Positions 7,694 to 16,070 of a stretch of 64,000 nucleotides of DNA are shown here, in pieces. The notes under the pieces were generated by a model. The model was not told the origin of the DNA. It saw only the letters and a program-made list of their open reading frames with translations, and searched no databases. How positions within the stretch are numbered: the first letter of the stretch is position 1; each line of letters opens with the position of its first letter. This stretch comes from Acidobacteriaceae bacterium (GTDB taxonomy: Bacteria; Acidobacteriota; Terriglobia; Terriglobales; Acidobacteriaceae): contig JASHOQ010000020.1 of NCBI GenBank assembly GCA_030041045.1, positions 1 to 64,000 on the forward strand. The letters are read 5' to 3'. A program made the translations under genes and the position numbers.

Positions 7694-9910
7694 TTAACTT
7701 CCCGACGGCTTCGAATACGGCGTATCGCCGGGGAATGTGGGCGCGGTGGGCGCCGTCGGACTGGCCGGCGAATCGGGGGTTTGGGTTTGGGCAGGATTGG
7801 CAGGCGTGGGAGCGCCGCCACTGTTGATCATGACCATGGTGCCCATGATGGCAATGCCTGCGTCGGTGATGGAGATGAAGCCGCCGGGACCGACAATGCT
7901 GACCCCTGTCGATCCGCCGGTAATGTTTACGCTCATCCCGCCCATCAGGTTGATCGTTTGTCCTGCAGTGATGTTCGAGTTCTGCCCCGCCTCAACATTC
8001 TGATTCTGCCCCGCCATGAGGGAATGGTTCGAGCCGATCTGTTGCACCAGATTCCCGCTCACGTTCATGCCGTAGTTTCCGCCCACGCTTTCCTTGATGT
8101 TGCCGCTGACGGCGTGGCTGCGATCGCCGCCGATCTGGACAATCTGATTGCCCTGCACGTTGAGGTCTTCTTCGCCGTTGATCTGTTCCAGATGCTTGCC
8201 CGTGATTTGAAGATGAGAGTCCCCGCCCACCTGGTCGAATCGATTGGACGTGATGGTGATGTGCTGTTCGTTGCCCACCATCGTGTGCCAGTCGTGCTCC
8301 ACGTGCAGGTCGTAGTCCTTCTCTGCGTTCATGAAGATCTGTTCGCTGCCGGCCAGATCTTCGAAGCGAAGCTCGTTGGCGTTGGCCGCGCCGCCGCCCT
8401 TGGAGCTGCGCGTGAGGATTCCGGAGAGCGTGTACTGCCCGGCGGGATCGTACTTGGGCATGTTAACGCCGTTGTAAACCGAGCCCACCACGATGGGCTG
8501 ATCGGGGTCGCCCTCGATGAAGCCGATGAGAACCTCATCGCCGATGCGGGGCCAGCAATATGTGCCCCAACCCTTACCCGCCCACGATTGCGCCACGCGC
8601 AACAGCGTGTTGTCCGGCGTATTCGGTTTGCGCAGACGGTCCCACCAGAACTGCACGTTCACCCGCCCGTACTTATCCATGTATGAATCTTCGCCTTGCT
8701 GCACCACCACGAACCCGGTGTGCATGCCGCTCACCACCGGCTTCACGGTCTTGATGGGAGAGCGATAAGTGATCGAGCTGGGAACGGCGCGGAATCGATT
8801 GGAATACGGTTGCGGCGCCTCCGTGGTCCGCGAGCGGTAGGAGGGCAATTGCTGCACATCATGCTCGATATGCGTGAGCAGGTACTTGGTATTCACCGCA
8901 TCCTGCGGATGTTCCTTGAGAGTGAAGGTGTAACCCGTCTGCATCGAGATCGCGTTCGATGCGCCCTCCACCACCAGCGTCTCGGCATCGCCGCAGTCGC
9001 GCCGGATGGTGGCGAAGAACTCCGTCAGATCGTTGATCTTCGAATCGGAGTCTTCCTTCTTGAGATACGCGGCCGCGCTATCGGCATAGTCGTATCGCTC
9101 GTTGCTGTTCGACCCCAGCGGCCCTTTCGTGACCTCTGAGGGCGACGTCAGCACCGCTTTGTCGCGAATGAAGCTGTAGTCCCAGGCCGTGTACTTGCCC
9201 GTTACCAGGGTCGAGCGCGAGATAAAGTCGCGGATCACAAAATCGTAGAAGCCTTCCCGTGTGCTTTGCTCAGGCGCATAGCGAAATGCGCTCTGGATGG
9301 CGCAATCGCTCAGCTTGCTGGAAACGTCCTGCAGGGTGAAGGTGTGGTCGTCCTGCGTGTGGCTGAAAAAGTAGATGATTCCGTGCTGCTCCATCAGCCG
9401 CGAGATGAAGGCAAAATCGGTCTCGCGGTACTGCGTGCAGTACTCCATGGGCGTGTAGGTGGCGCTGGTCTGGTCCGAGGGGCTGATTTGGTACGGGCTC
9501 AGTACGGCTTTGATCACATCTACAACCGTCTTGTCCTGAAACACGCGCGTGTTCTCGTTGAGCGTCAGCGTCCACAGGTTGGGGACGACGCGTGCGCGGT
9601 AAGTGTTGAATTCCGGGTCGCCCCCGGTCATCTCGAAGCTGGCCACGATGCCGTTGATATAGCGCATCGTATTCTTGTCGTCCGCCGAAATGCTCACGCA
9701 CACTTTTTGCCCGACAATCTTGGTTGGATCGATGGCCGTGTCGATTTCCGCAAGCAGTTCCAGATGATAATCGAACAGTTCCGAGACGCCTTCGACGCCG
9801 GAGAGGCTCTCTGGAAGCAGCACGTCCGATCCCAGCGGACTGGTGAAGTTCAAAAGCCGGTTGGTTTGTGAAAACGCGCCCATATCGTTGTGCTTTCCGT
9901 TTCCGGGCAT
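7694..9910 (-). CDS. vgrG: T6SS spike protein VgrG (TssI)
   Basis: 738 residues. N-terminal gp27-like part (about 15-400) with L-L-N-F-T-S-P-L-G, F-D-Y-H-L-E-L-L and C-T-Q-Y-R-E-T-D-F-A-F-I-S-R-L-M-E; gp5-like OB fold with R-V-N-V-Q-F-W-W-D and R-I-G-D-E-V-L-I-G-F-I-E-G-D-P-D; then a long triangular beta-helix rich in G-N/V-G-G-D repeats (about 520-690). The last 40 residues are Pro/Ala/Thr-rich and disordered. VgrG trimers form the puncturing tip on the Hcp tube and here probably carry the PAAR protein encoded next. ATG 9883 (M10) is an alternative start. It lies 52 bases after clpV in the same operon. Confidence 0.97.
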   Translation of the reverse strand: MPGNGKHNDMGAFSQTNRLLNFTSPLGSDVLLPESLSGVEGVSELFDYHLELLAEIDTAIDPTKIVGQKVCVSISADDKNTMRYINGIVASFEMTGGDPEFNTYRARVVPNLWTLTLNENTRVFQDKTVVDVIKAVLSPYQISPSDQTSATYTPMEYCTQYRETDFAFISRLMEQHGIIYFFSHTQDDHTFTLQDVSSKLSDCAIQSAFRYAPEQSTREGFYDFVIRDFISRSTLVTGKYTAWDYSFIRDKAVLTSPSEVTKGPLGSNSNERYDYADSAAAYLKKEDSDSKINDLTEFFATIRRDCGDAETLVVEGASNAISMQTGYTFTLKEHPQDAVNTKYLLTHIEHDVQQLPSYRSRTTEAPQPYSNRFRAVPSSITYRSPIKTVKPVVSGMHTGFVVVQQGEDSYMDKYGRVNVQFWWDRLRKPNTPDNTLLRVAQSWAGKGWGTYCWPRIGDEVLIGFIEGDPDQPIVVGSVYNGVNMPKYDPAGQYTLSGILTRSSKGGGAANANELRFEDLAGSEQIFMNAEKDYDLHVEHDWHTMVGNEQHITITSNRFDQVGGDSHLQITGKHLEQINGEEDLNVQGNQIVQIGGDRSHAVSGNIKESVGGNYGMNVSGNLVQQIGSNHSLMAGQNQNVEAGQNSNITAGQTINLMGGMSVNITGGSTGVSIVGPGGFISITDAGIAIMGTMVMINSGGAPTPANPAQTQTPDSPASPTAPTAPTFPGDTPYSKPSGS

Positions 9911-9962
9911 CCCGCCGCGCGCTACCGCGCAGCGGGAAACTCATCGAACTGTTCTGGTTCCA

Positions 9963-12623
9963 CTACCACTGGTAAGTAAAATTGTTTTCCCCTCCCACGC
10001 CTATCTGCACGCGCTCCATGGGCGCCTCCTCGGCCATGCGTGAAAGCACCTGGCGCGAGATCTCGGGAAGCATGGTGTTGGAAAGAATATTGTCCACGTT
10101 GCGCGCGCCGCTCTCCACTTCCGTGCAGCGCTTGGCCACCTCTTCGATCACCGCGTCGTCCAAAACCATGGCGATCCTGTGATTCTCCTGGATGCGGCGC
10201 TGAATTTTTCCGATTTTCAGTTGAATGATCTTTTTGAGAGCCTCGTCGCGCACCGGGAAGTAGGGAATGATCATCATGCGCCCTAAAAATGCAGGCTTGA
10301 AGATCTTGTTCAGCTCCGGCTTGATTGCCGTCACCAGGCCTTCGGCGTTGGGCATGGTCTCTTTGTCCGCGGTCAGCTTGGCTACGGTGTCAGTGGCGGC
10401 GTTGGTGGTGAGAATGATGATGGTGTTTTTGAAGTCGATCGAGCGGCCTTCGCCATCTTCGAGGTTGCCCTTGTCAAAGACCTGGTAGAAGAGTTCGAGG
10501 ACATCGGGGTGCGCCTTTTCCACTTCATCGAGCAGCACCACCGAGTACGGCCGGCGCCGCACCGCTTCCGTCAGCACGCCACCTTCGCCATAGCCCACAT
10601 ATCCCGGGGGCGAGCCCTTGAGCGTGGATACGGTGTGTGCCTCCTGAAACTCCGACATGTTGATGGTGATCAGGTTTCTCTCGCCGCCGTAAAGCAGGTC
10701 GGCAAGCGCCAGCGCCGTCTCGGTTTTTCCCACGCCGCTGGGGCCGACGAGCATGAAGACGCCGACCGGCTTGCCGGGATCGTCGAGCCGCGCGCGCGAC
10801 GTGATGATGCGTTGCGCAATGGCGGCCAGCGCGTGGTCCTGCCCGATGACGCGCTTGCGCAGGTGGCCGTCGAGATCGAGCACCGCGGCAATTTCGTCCT
10901 TCACCATCTTGCCCAGCGGAATGCCCGTCCAGGCCGAGATTACTTCACCTACGATGCGCTCGTCCACGCACACGTGAATGAGAGGATTTTCGCCCTGAAC
11001 CTGCGTGAGCCGCTCCTCCAGCGCCTTCAGTCCGCCCAGCGTGGCCTTCAGCTCCGGCTTGCTCTCGTCCTCCTGCTTCACGGTTTCCGTCCCGCTCTCG
11101 AGCGCCTCGCGCATGGCGCGAATCTGCTTGACCAGATCCACCTCCTGCTCCCATTGCGTCCTCAGCTTTTGGAGCGACGCTTCTTCCGCGGCAAGGCTCG
11201 ACTCGATGGCGGCCAGGCGCTCGGCGTGATCCTCGCCCACGGTCGTCTCGCGCTCGAGAATCTGCTTCTGCACCTTCAGGTCGTCGATGCGCCGGGTGGC
11301 GTCCTCGATGGGTGGAGGAATGGTGTTCTGTCCCAGCGAGAGCCGCGCGCAGGCGGTATCGAGCACACTCACTGCCTTGTCCGGCAACTGTCGGCCGGCA
11401 AGATAACGATGCGAGAGCCGCACCGTGGAGGTAACCGCCTGGTCGAGGACGCGCAGGTTGTGGTGTTTCTCGAGCGCAGCCACGATGCCGCGCAGCATGG
11501 TGTCGCACTGCACTTCCGAGGGTTCCTCCACCTTTACCACCTGGAAGCGCCGCGCCAGCGCCGCGTCTTTCTCGAAATACTTTTTGTACTCGGACCACGT
11601 GGTGGCGGCGATGGTGCGCAGTTCGCCGCGCGCCAGCGCCGGCTTGAGCAGGTTGGCGGCGTCGTTCTGTCCCGCTTGCCCGCCCGCGCCGATCATGGTG
11701 TGCGCTTCATCGATGAAAAGAATGATGGGATGCGGGGAAGACTTGACCTCTTCGATCAATCCCTTGAGCCGGTTTTCGAACTCGCCTTTCACGCCCGCGC
11801 CGGCCTGGAGCAGCGCCAGATCGAGGCTGTGCAGTTGCACCGGCCGGAGCGCAGGCGGCACGTCGCCGCTCGCCAGACGCAGCGCAAACCCCTCCACGAC
11901 GGCCGTCTTGCCCACGCCCGCTTCGCCGGTGAGGATGGGATTGTTCTGCCGGCGGCGCATGAGGATGTCGACCACCTGGCGAATTTCCTGGTCGCGGCCG
12001 AGCACGGGATCGATCTTCCCTGCCTTGGCCTTGGCCGTCAGGTTCTCTGTGTACTGGTCAAGGTGCGGCGTCTTGCCGCCGGGCGCCCGGCCCGGAGCTC
12101 CCGCCTCGGCGGGCGCACCGGGTCCTCCAGTCGAAAGCGCCGATGCGGTCTCGCGCGACTTTTCCGTGACCGCGTAGAAATCCTTGCGCAGCGCCTCGGG
12201 CGGAATGAGCTGAATTTCCTTGCTCACGTCGCGGATCAACCGCGCCAGTTCGTTGTCTGAAATCAGCGCCAGCAGCGCAAAGCCGGTGCGAATCTGCCCC
12301 GCGTCATATTCGATGGTGGCGATCGTCCAGGCTTCCGTCAGCATCTTTACCAGTTGCGGGCTGAATGCGGGACTGCGCGCGTTGCCGGTCTTCAGCCGGT
12401 CCAGGCTGCGCTGCAGCTCGGTGGTCAGCCGCGAGCGGTCGACGCCGTACTGGCGCAGGATGAAGGCAACGTCGTTATCGGAACTGTCGATGGCTTTGAG
12501 AAGGAAGTGCTCCACTTCAATGTCGTAATGGGTGCGCGACACACACAAGCCGGCCGCAGCTTCCAGCGCGCTGCGCGTGGCATCGTTCAATTTGCCGATC
12601 AGCGATTTCAGATTCAGGCTCAT
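9963..12623 (-). CDS. clpV: T6SS sheath-disassembly ATPase ClpV (TssH)
   Basis: 886 residues, normal for ClpV. Clp_N repeats at 8-150; AAA1 with Walker A G-E-A-G-V-G-K-T (233-240) and Walker B I-L-F-I-D-E-A-H (301-308); a coiled-coil middle domain (about 440-530); AAA2 with Walker A G-P-S-G-V-G-K-T (627-634), V-V-L-L-D-E-V-E-K-A-H; and a C-terminal D2 small domain. All catalytic elements are intact. ClpV hexamers pull TssB/TssC apart after sheath contraction. Position inside the tss operon and the distinct N-domain separate it from housekeeping ClpB. Confidence 0.96.
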   Translation of the reverse strand: MSLNLKSLIGKLNDATRSALEAAAGLCVSRTHYDIEVEHFLLKAIDSSDNDVAFILRQYGVDRSRLTTELQRSLDRLKTGNARSPAFSPQLVKMLTEAWTIATIEYDAGQIRTGFALLALISDNELARLIRDVSKEIQLIPPEALRKDFYAVTEKSRETASALSTGGPGAPAEAGAPGRAPGGKTPHLDQYTENLTAKAKAGKIDPVLGRDQEIRQVVDILMRRRQNNPILTGEAGVGKTAVVEGFALRLASGDVPPALRPVQLHSLDLALLQAGAGVKGEFENRLKGLIEEVKSSPHPIILFIDEAHTMIGAGGQAGQNDAANLLKPALARGELRTIAATTWSEYKKYFEKDAALARRFQVVKVEEPSEVQCDTMLRGIVAALEKHHNLRVLDQAVTSTVRLSHRYLAGRQLPDKAVSVLDTACARLSLGQNTIPPPIEDATRRIDDLKVQKQILERETTVGEDHAERLAAIESSLAAEEASLQKLRTQWEQEVDLVKQIRAMREALESGTETVKQEDESKPELKATLGGLKALEERLTQVQGENPLIHVCVDERIVGEVISAWTGIPLGKMVKDEIAAVLDLDGHLRKRVIGQDHALAAIAQRIITSRARLDDPGKPVGVFMLVGPSGVGKTETALALADLLYGGERNLITINMSEFQEAHTVSTLKGSPPGYVGYGEGGVLTEAVRRRPYSVVLLDEVEKAHPDVLELFYQVFDKGNLEDGEGRSIDFKNTIIILTTNAATDTVAKLTADKETMPNAEGLVTAIKPELNKIFKPAFLGRMMIIPYFPVRDEALKKIIQLKIGKIQRRIQENHRIAMVLDDAVIEEVAKRCTEVESGARNVDNILSNTMLPEISRQVLSRMAEEAPMERVQIGVGGENNFTYQW

Positions 12624-12672
12624 TCTTCTTCTTCTCCAGGGTCAATCATTGGCTCAACAAATATCGTCCAGT

Positions 12673-13776
12673 TCAGGTTAAACGGTAGGTTGCTTCATCG
12701 GGATCGCGCGCGAGCGGCCGATTCTTGACCCAGCTCACCAGTCCCAGGCGCGACGCCGCGATTCCCTCCGCGCCCAGGTTCATGCGCGGCACCTCCTCGC
12801 GCTCCAGCACCAGCTGGATCACGTAGTCAAATTCACGGTTGGTGTAGAGCCGCAGCCAGGCGCGCAGCTCCATGTTGGCGCGCTCGCCGGGCAGGAACTC
12901 CCGGTAGCGCTCAAAGCTCAATGGTCCGATGCGCAAGGTGACGGCTCCGTGATAGTCGAAGGCTTCGTCGCCCACGATCGTGCCCATGCCGAGCTGCTCG
13001 CAAAAAGCCCCGGTATCGCGCAGGAAGGTGCGATTCTGCGGCGGCAGACGGCGCCACGTCCCGGTAAACTGTTCCAGGGAAACCGGCACTTCGAAGTAAT
13101 CTTCGATCAGTTGCTTCAGTCCCTGCGCGGTGGGACGCCGCGCCGAGAGCAGACCTGCATAGTAAAGGCAGGCCTCGTCATCGATTTCCATGCGCCGCGT
13201 AAGCGCGTTGGTGCCCAGGCCGACAAAATCGAGCAACCGATTGCTGATCAGGTCGTCGCTCGCGCCGCTCCGCTCGAAAGCCACATAGAACCGGTATTTC
13301 TGCCAGCCGCGGTAAAAAAGAGAAATGATGCGATGGTTGAATATGTCGAAGAAATCGCCGGGGCCGCGGTCTTTGGCCTTGGCCCGCTCCAGCAGAAATT
13401 CGGTGTAGGCGTGCGGAAGCACGCCCACGGCGGCGCTCAAGCCCATGAAATTGACAAACAGCTTGGCGGGGGAGCTCTTGCCCGGCTGCAGATCCTGAAT
13501 TTCGCTTGCGGGAAACGCAAGCGTGGGCACGGAGGAAAATTGCACCACCTCGGTTTGCGGCGACACGAAAAGCCCCACCGGATTCCGCTCCGGATAAAGG
13601 CGCTCGAGCAGGCGCACGGCCTGGAAGAACTGAAAGCAGTAGGGCTCCTGCTCCAGCAGCGCACGCACCGGCTCGAACCGCGGATCGATTTTCTGACCGG
13701 GCTTCTGATCGGACTTTTGATCGGACTTCAGATCCGGTTTCAGATCAGGGGCTTGTATCCCGCCTTCGGTGGCCAT
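12673..13776 (-). CDS. tssG: T6SS baseplate protein TssG
   Basis: 367 residues from ATG 13776, preceded by AAGGAG, overlapping the tssF end by 37 bases. Family features: E-P-Y-C-F-Q-F-F-Q-A-V-R-L-L-E near the start, V-Q-F-S-S-V-P-T-L-A-F-P, N-F-M-G-L-S-A-A-V-G-V-L-P and D-F-F-D-I-F-N-H-R. TssG forms the baseplate wedge with TssF, TssE and TssK. Oddity: a repetitive charged N-terminal extension (residues 11-29, units such as D-L-K-P and D-Q-K-S) precedes the conserved domain. Confidence 0.95.
   Translation of the reverse strand: MATEGGIQAPDLKPDLKSDQKSDQKPGQKIDPRFEPVRALLEQEPYCFQFFQAVRLLERLYPERNPVGLFVSPQTEVVQFSSVPTLAFPASEIQDLQPGKSSPAKLFVNFMGLSAAVGVLPHAYTEFLLERAKAKDRGPGDFFDIFNHRIISLFYRGWQKYRFYVAFERSGASDDLISNRLLDFVGLGTNALTRRMEIDDEACLYYAGLLSARRPTAQGLKQLIEDYFEVPVSLEQFTGTWRRLPPQNRTFLRDTGAFCEQLGMGTIVGDEAFDYHGAVTLRIGPLSFERYREFLPGERANMELRAWLRLYTNREFDYVIQLVLEREEVPRMNLGAEGIAASRLGLVSWVKNRPLARDPDEATYRLT
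13690..13746 (-). repeat. 12-bp tandem repeats in the tssG 5' end
   Basis: Imperfect 12-base units encode D-L-K-P, D-L-K-S, D-Q-K-S, D-Q-K-P and G-Q-K. The bases vary mainly at the second and fourth codons of each unit. Slippage here would change the length of the extension without a frameshift. Confidence 0.7.
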
Positions 13777-15581
13777 TCGCCCAGCGGCTCCTTTCTCTGG
13801 CTGGTGCGCGCCGCCAGTTGGCAAAAGCTGTTGATCGAGGTGTAGCAGCCCAGAAAGCGGTCAAGCACATTGGCAAACAGGTACACGCCTCCGCCCACGA
13901 ACTGCCGCTCGTCCAGTTCCATTTCCACGCGCGTGCCCCGCGCCGGCAGATTGCCATACACCGACTGCATGATGGCAAAGTGCGGGCTCGAGCTCATTCT
14001 CACGATTCCGCCGATCTGGTTTTCGAGATACGACGAATCGGTGAAATTGTGCAGGCGAAGAATCTCCTGCAGTGAGGCGACCCCTTCCTCCGAAATGGAA
14101 AGATAATTCAGCGAAAGCTGCGAGACCAGCCTCCACAACTGGCTCTTCACCCGCGGGGGATCGTAGCTGGGCGTGGGCCTGCGCAGCGCCGTGATCAGTT
14201 TAATCGCGGGAAAGTCCTCGGCCGCGAAGTCCCCGTCTTCCAGGCCGAAGGGCAGGCGCGAGGGAAGATCGAAATCCGAGCAGGAGCAACGCACCGTCAG
14301 CACCTCGGCGTTGGGTTCGGCCAGCACGCCGTCGACATCTGCCAGCGAAAGATGCATGGTAGAAGGCTCGCGCTCGCCCAACTCGTTTCTGCGCCGGACC
14401 GCGTTCCAGAAAACGCGCGTGTTCTCCTTTCTGGCCTGAAAGCGATAGGAGTAGAGCGGCTCGAGTTTAACGCTCTCGCGCCGGCTCGTGCTCGACGCCA
14501 TCACCTCGTCAATGGAGTGAATCTCCTGCGTCTCCTGCCGCCGCACCGACGCAATTACCGGATATTCATGCTTGGTGTGCGTCACCAGGATGGGCTCCGC
14601 GACCTGGGAGTAAAGATTCACGATCGGGGTGCAGCCCAGCCGCAGTGTGCGCGCCGAAACTCCGGTTTCCAAGTCCTGGCTGCGCTCCGGCCGCTCGAAG
14701 CGCGAAAAACCAAAGAGGATCTCCGCCTGCTCCGCGCATCCGGCTTCGGCAATCGCTTCCAATCCGCTCAGCTCGAAGAAGAGGAATTTTTCCGCGAAAG
14801 TGAAGTACTCCTGCAGCAGCCGGTAGCCGTCGAATGACCGCTTGGGGTAAGGCAGCAGCGACTCGTTTTCCTCAAAGCCCATGGCGCGCAGCCGCGCCGT
14901 GGAAATGCTCACCGTCTTACTGCCGCGCTGCTGGGGGTTGCGCACCAGGATGGACACGCAGTTGCGGCAAAGCAACTCGTAGAGGGTGTGCACCACGTTG
15001 ACTTCGCCGGTAAGATGCATCACAAGCCGGCGCGGGCTGATCTGGTTGAAGTCCACATCCCGCGAGCATTTGAGCCGCATCCGCAGTACGCCGGTGGCGC
15101 CGGGAATGCGCACCGGGTCGGCGAGCCGCTCCGGCTGCCTCCACTCGCACTCGCTCACTGTAAACGGCCACAGCTCCACCGCGTAAGCGGTGCAAAAGCG
15201 GCAAGGCTGCCCGTCGACCAGCCGCTTGGTTGCCAGCGAGGTTCCTGCCGGCATCACCTGTCCCGCGGTCTGCTTTCCCTGTTCGGGATCCACTTGGCAC
15301 TCCACTACCGTCATCGAGGGAATGGGCCGCAGATAATGCGGCGCAACGATGCCCAGCAAGGCGGATGTAACCTCGGGAAAATCGTCGTCCACGCGCAGGT
15401 GAATGCGCGCCGCCATGAAGGCAAAGCCCTCGAGCAGCCGCTCCACATGCGGGTCGTCGCAGCGGTCAGGCTCCAGCAACAGACGGCTGGCCACGCGCGG
15501 ATATTTTTCCGCGAACTTGCCCCCCAGCTGGCGAAGGTAACCCAGTTCGCGCTCGTAATATTCCAGCAGTTCTTCGCGCAT
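13740..15581 (-). CDS. tssF: T6SS baseplate protein TssF (VasA/ImpG)
   Basis: 613 residues. Starts M-R-E-E-L-L-E-Y-Y-E-R-E-L-G-Y-L-R and continues with F-A-E-K-Y-P-R-V-A-S-R-L and D-P-H-V-E-R-L-L-E-G-F-A-F, the hallmark TssF N terminus; the C-terminal part has R-G-T-R-V-E-M-E-L-D-E-R-Q-F and V-Y-L-F-A-N-V-L-D-R-F. TssF is the largest wedge subunit of the baseplate. Its start lies 3 bases after the tssE stop and its end overlaps tssG, so the three are likely translated together. Confidence 0.96.
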   Translation of the reverse strand: MREELLEYYERELGYLRQLGGKFAEKYPRVASRLLLEPDRCDDPHVERLLEGFAFMAARIHLRVDDDFPEVTSALLGIVAPHYLRPIPSMTVVECQVDPEQGKQTAGQVMPAGTSLATKRLVDGQPCRFCTAYAVELWPFTVSECEWRQPERLADPVRIPGATGVLRMRLKCSRDVDFNQISPRRLVMHLTGEVNVVHTLYELLCRNCVSILVRNPQQRGSKTVSISTARLRAMGFEENESLLPYPKRSFDGYRLLQEYFTFAEKFLFFELSGLEAIAEAGCAEQAEILFGFSRFERPERSQDLETGVSARTLRLGCTPIVNLYSQVAEPILVTHTKHEYPVIASVRRQETQEIHSIDEVMASSTSRRESVKLEPLYSYRFQARKENTRVFWNAVRRRNELGEREPSTMHLSLADVDGVLAEPNAEVLTVRCSCSDFDLPSRLPFGLEDGDFAAEDFPAIKLITALRRPTPSYDPPRVKSQLWRLVSQLSLNYLSISEEGVASLQEILRLHNFTDSSYLENQIGGIVRMSSSPHFAIMQSVYGNLPARGTRVEMELDERQFVGGGVYLFANVLDRFLGCYTSINSFCQLAARTSQRKEPLGEWPPKAGYKPLI

Positions 15582-15584
15582 CGA

Positions 15585-16049
15585 TCACTTCACTTTATAT
15601 TCGCCGCTGGTGAGCTCGAGCACCGTGTCGAAAGCTATTTCCTCCGGCGCCGGGTCGAGCTTCATGTTCCCTTCGATATGAAAACGCAGGCGCCGGTCCG
15701 TGGTGTCAGAGCTCTCCAGGGTTACGCGTATATCCATCAGCCGGGGTTCGAAATTGCGCAAGCAGGTTTCAATGGCAATGCGCAGCGCCCGCTGGTCAGA
15801 GGAGCTGTTCAATCCCAGCGCGCTGATATCCGGCAATCCGTAGTTGATGACCGAGGCCTTGGCCGCTGGCTTTGCAGCGATCTCTTCCAGAGGCGGCTGG
15901 CGCGTATTCAAAAGCCATTCCAGGTCACGCTTGAGCCCGTCGCGGAAAAACCGCGTCGACTGGGAGCGGGTCGCGGGCCAATCCTCCACCTCCGTCAGGC
16001 GGTCGAGAATCGATTGGGTCACCAGCATTTCTGTGGTCGAGCGCGCCAA
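15585..16049 (-). CDS. tssE: T6SS baseplate protein TssE (gp25-like)
   Basis: 154 residues from a TTG start (16047-16049) with AAGGAG upstream. Contains S-I-L-D-R-L-T near residue 13, R-D-L-E-W-L-L-N-T-R, I-N-Y-G-L-P-D, and the gp25 core I-E-T-C-L-R-N-F-E-P-R-L and R-L-R-F-H-I-E-G. The E-P-R-L motif is characteristic of TssE. It starts sheath polymerisation at the baseplate. The alternative ATG (M8) would lose no conserved sequence. Confidence 0.94.
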   Translation of the reverse strand: MARSTTEMLVTQSILDRLTEVEDWPATRSQSTRFFRDGLKRDLEWLLNTRQPPLEEIAAKPAAKASVINYGLPDISALGLNSSSDQRALRIAIETCLRNFEPRLMDIRVTLESSDTTDRRLRFHIEGNMKLDPAPEEIAFDTVLELTSGEYKVK

Positions 16050-16070
16050 TCCTCAACAGCTCCTTTCATC

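Noticed and set aside
10509-12260. 583-codon plus-strand frame
   Set aside because: Shadow of clpV; no domains and skewed composition.
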